From positions 248,001-312,000 of the forward strand of contig NZ_VDMN01000007.1 in assembly GCF_006335145.1 (NCBI RefSeq): a stretch of 64,000 nt of DNA. Reading direction: 5' to 3'. A program made the position numbers and the translations under genes. Positions within the stretch are counted from its first letter, which is position 1. Every line of letters starts with the position of its first letter. The notes beneath the pieces were generated by a model, which saw only the letters and a list, made by a program, of their open reading frames with translations, was not told where the DNA came from and did no database searches. Origin of the DNA: Aliirhizobium smilacinae. Lineage in GTDB: Bacteria > Pseudomonadota > Alphaproteobacteria > Rhizobiales > Rhizobiaceae. Below are positions 62,572 through 64,000 of the stretch, in pieces.

Positions 62572-63768
62572 CTAGAGAAGCAGCAGTTTCTTCACCAGCG
62601 ACAAGACCTCTTTGATTGGCACCTTCGTCGATGCGACGATCGCGAACGGCACTAACGCAGCCGCAGAGACCGGAAGAAGTGTAGAACGGCTCAAAAGCAC
62701 GATCGATAGCTTGCGTGTCAGTTCGAACTGCTTGGTAGGATCAGCGACCTCCTGATCCCGCCGGTCTTCAGACGTAGCCGCGACAGCGACGTTGCTGCCG
62801 ATCAGTTTTCGTTCGACCATTCGATGATATTGAGTCGCCTGCGCTCCCAGCCTTGCCATCGACACCCTCTTCAGGTGGGAGAGCGGACGGGTAAATGCCG
62901 AGAGAGGGAAGGCGAACAATGCGAGGATGATGACTAACCAGGCGGCCATGAGGATCGTGATATTGGTGATGGTCGCCGTTTCGTGCAGCAAGTTCTGCGC
63001 GATGGTGGCTGCAACCGCGCAGCTCACGCCAAACACGCAGGTCGTGTAGGCGTTCGGATAGTCCGCCAGAAAAGCTATGCCTCCCTTGCCGTCCGGATGC
63101 GTAGAGACGAGACACAAATCCAGTCTAGCAAGTCGCCGCAGCAACAGCGACCAGACGAGATGACGCCACAAACCACGGGCGGTCAAAAACCAGAACAAAG
63201 GTATGCTGACGATTATCGACCACCAACCGGCAGGTGTCACGGAGTTACCCATTGGAGACGCAACAACTGCCCACGATGACGCGTCTACCATATAATGATG
63301 CCTGAGCACGACGCAGGCAGCGACAGCGGCAATCAGCACGCAGAGGACTTCAGCGATACGCGAGTTTCGCCGCACCAATGCCTGGTTGACCGCATATGCG
63401 GCCTCAGTCAATGACGATGGTGCAATGATGGATGCAGAAACCGCCTGCTGAAGTTTCTCCTGCAAGCTTTTTTCGACTTGCTGCTCCGCGAAGACCAGAG
63501 CTCCAATGCCAATCACGAATCGCGCCCAGACGGTGACGTCCGCAACATATGTCAGGCCGCTCGACACATCGAATGAAAGGCTTTGTGGGAGCCCGAGGAG
63601 AAGCGGAATACCCCAGGCCAATCCGATGAACACGACAGCGCGTCGACCCGACATCAGGGCATGCTCGTGCAGAAGCCTCAACCTGCGTTGCAACTCATAG
63701 AACGGTCCGCCGTGGGACACGAGAAACTGCTGTGTGGTCTGTGGAGCGCATGCAGGCATATCATTCAT
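62572..63768 (-). CDS. Membrane protein of unknown function
   Basis: A 398-residue protein with about six hydrophobic segments (near residues 45-65, 75-95, 140-155, 175-195, 245-265 and 270-290) and a soluble C-terminal part ending in a hydrophobic helix and LVKKLLLL. I do not recognise a family. It follows the DUF2950 gene by 25 bases, so the two are probably co-transcribed. A 289-base gap separates it from the kinase gene. Confidence 0.7.
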   Translation of the reverse strand: MNDMPACAPQTTQQFLVSHGGPFYELQRRLRLLHEHALMSGRRAVVFIGLAWGIPLLLGLPQSLSFDVSSGLTYVADVTVWARFVIGIGALVFAEQQVEKSLQEKLQQAVSASIIAPSSLTEAAYAVNQALVRRNSRIAEVLCVLIAAVAACVVLRHHYMVDASSWAVVASPMGNSVTPAGWWSIIVSIPLFWFLTARGLWRHLVWSLLLRRLARLDLCLVSTHPDGKGGIAFLADYPNAYTTCVFGVSCAVAATIAQNLLHETATITNITILMAAWLVIILALFAFPLSAFTRPLSHLKRVSMARLGAQATQYHRMVERKLIGSNVAVAATSEDRRDQEVADPTKQFELTRKLSIVLLSRSTLLPVSAAALVPFAIVASTKVPIKEVLSLVKKLLLL

Positions 63769-63793
63769 GCCACTCTCCTTTCAGATCCTTGTT

Positions 63794-64000
63794 TCAGTCG
63801 TCAGTCACGTCCCAATTGTCATCCGGATTAAAGATCTTGATACTAGGGGCGATGGTATCGGTATTCTTGCCGAGATCGGCCTGATAAACGGTGCCGTTGG
63901 CATTCACCAGGAAAGTGTGCACACCTGTCTCCCCATAACGGACTGGCCACGCGGTCAGCCCGAAACCGGCGATCATGTTGCCATTGATGACGTAGTCAAA
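63794..64000 (-). CDS. DUF2950-family protein, C-terminal part (cut by window edge)
   Basis: The frame runs off the right edge; 68 C-terminal residues are seen. DYVINGNMIAGFGLTAWPVRYGETGVHTFLVNANGTVYQ and the end KIFNPDDNWD match the DUF2950 C-terminus. Full members are exported proteins of about 300 residues, often beside DUF3300 genes. Function is unknown. Confidence 0.82.
   Translation of the reverse strand, partial: FDYVINGNMIAGFGLTAWPVRYGETGVHTFLVNANGTVYQADLGKNTDTIAPSIKIFNPDDNWDVTDD

Overview
The window looks like a chromosome or chromid segment of a Rhizobiaceae bacterium (Rhizobium/Agrobacterium group). The evidence is a chvE-gguA-gguB sugar transporter, an lpiA-acvB operon, a phaAB-CDEFG cation antiporter operon, a TGA-N9-TCA rhizobial iron box, a familiar rhizobial ~100-bp intergenic repeat, and high GC with strong GC3 bias. 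No rRNA, tRNA, CRISPR array or intact insertion sequence was recognised.

Layout. 1-5010 is a truncated alpha-2-macroglobulin-family protein with a PAN-like N-terminus and a CAEQ thioester. 5.2-6.9 kb holds a MetF-like reductase and a TerC/YjbE membrane protein. 7.2-11.2 kb is lpiA-acvB (aminoacyl-phosphatidylglycerol synthesis and turnover). 11.6-25.1 kb is a sugar region: a leftward gguC/araD1 - sugar 1-dehydrogenase - L-arabonate dehydratase - chvE - gguA - gguB unit, divergent from a rightward ytfQ-ytfR-ytfT-yjfF importer ending in a GntR/FadR regulator. Together they import pentoses and galactose and oxidise them without phosphorylation. 25.2-28.3 kb has a siderophore-interacting protein with an iron box, a small conserved protein and an unknown multispanning membrane protein. 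28.7-34.7 kb is the Mrp-type antiporter operon.

The centrepiece is 35.1-51.3 kb, a leftward gene run for a glycyl-radical-enzyme bacterial microcompartment. In transcription order: DJ-1/PfpI protein, B12-independent glycyl-radical diol dehydratase, iron alcohol dehydrogenase, BMC-S shell protein, PduB-like BMC-T, BMC-S with a long acidic tail, PduL, EutJ-like chaperone, flavoprotein, BMC-P vertex protein, HbpS/GlcG protein, CoA-acylating aldehyde dehydrogenase, short EutS/PduU-like BMC protein, radical-SAM activase, S-adenosylmethionine synthetase, PocR-domain histidine kinase, and AraC-type response regulator. It encodes a shell, signature enzyme and activator, aldehyde oxidation and reduction branches, CoA recycling, SAM supply and regulation. 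1,2-propanediol is the most likely substrate. A divergent unknown membrane protein lies at the promoter end.

53.0-54.5 kb is a uxaB-type tagaturonate reductase. After a gene-poor 0.95-kb stretch, 55.4-64.0 kb is a leftward accessory cluster: a sulfatase without signal peptide, DUF1622, a BASS-family transporter, a DUF202/YidH protein, a lone receiver, a FixJ-like regulator, a hybrid-sensor histidine kinase, a membrane protein and the end of a DUF2950 protein.
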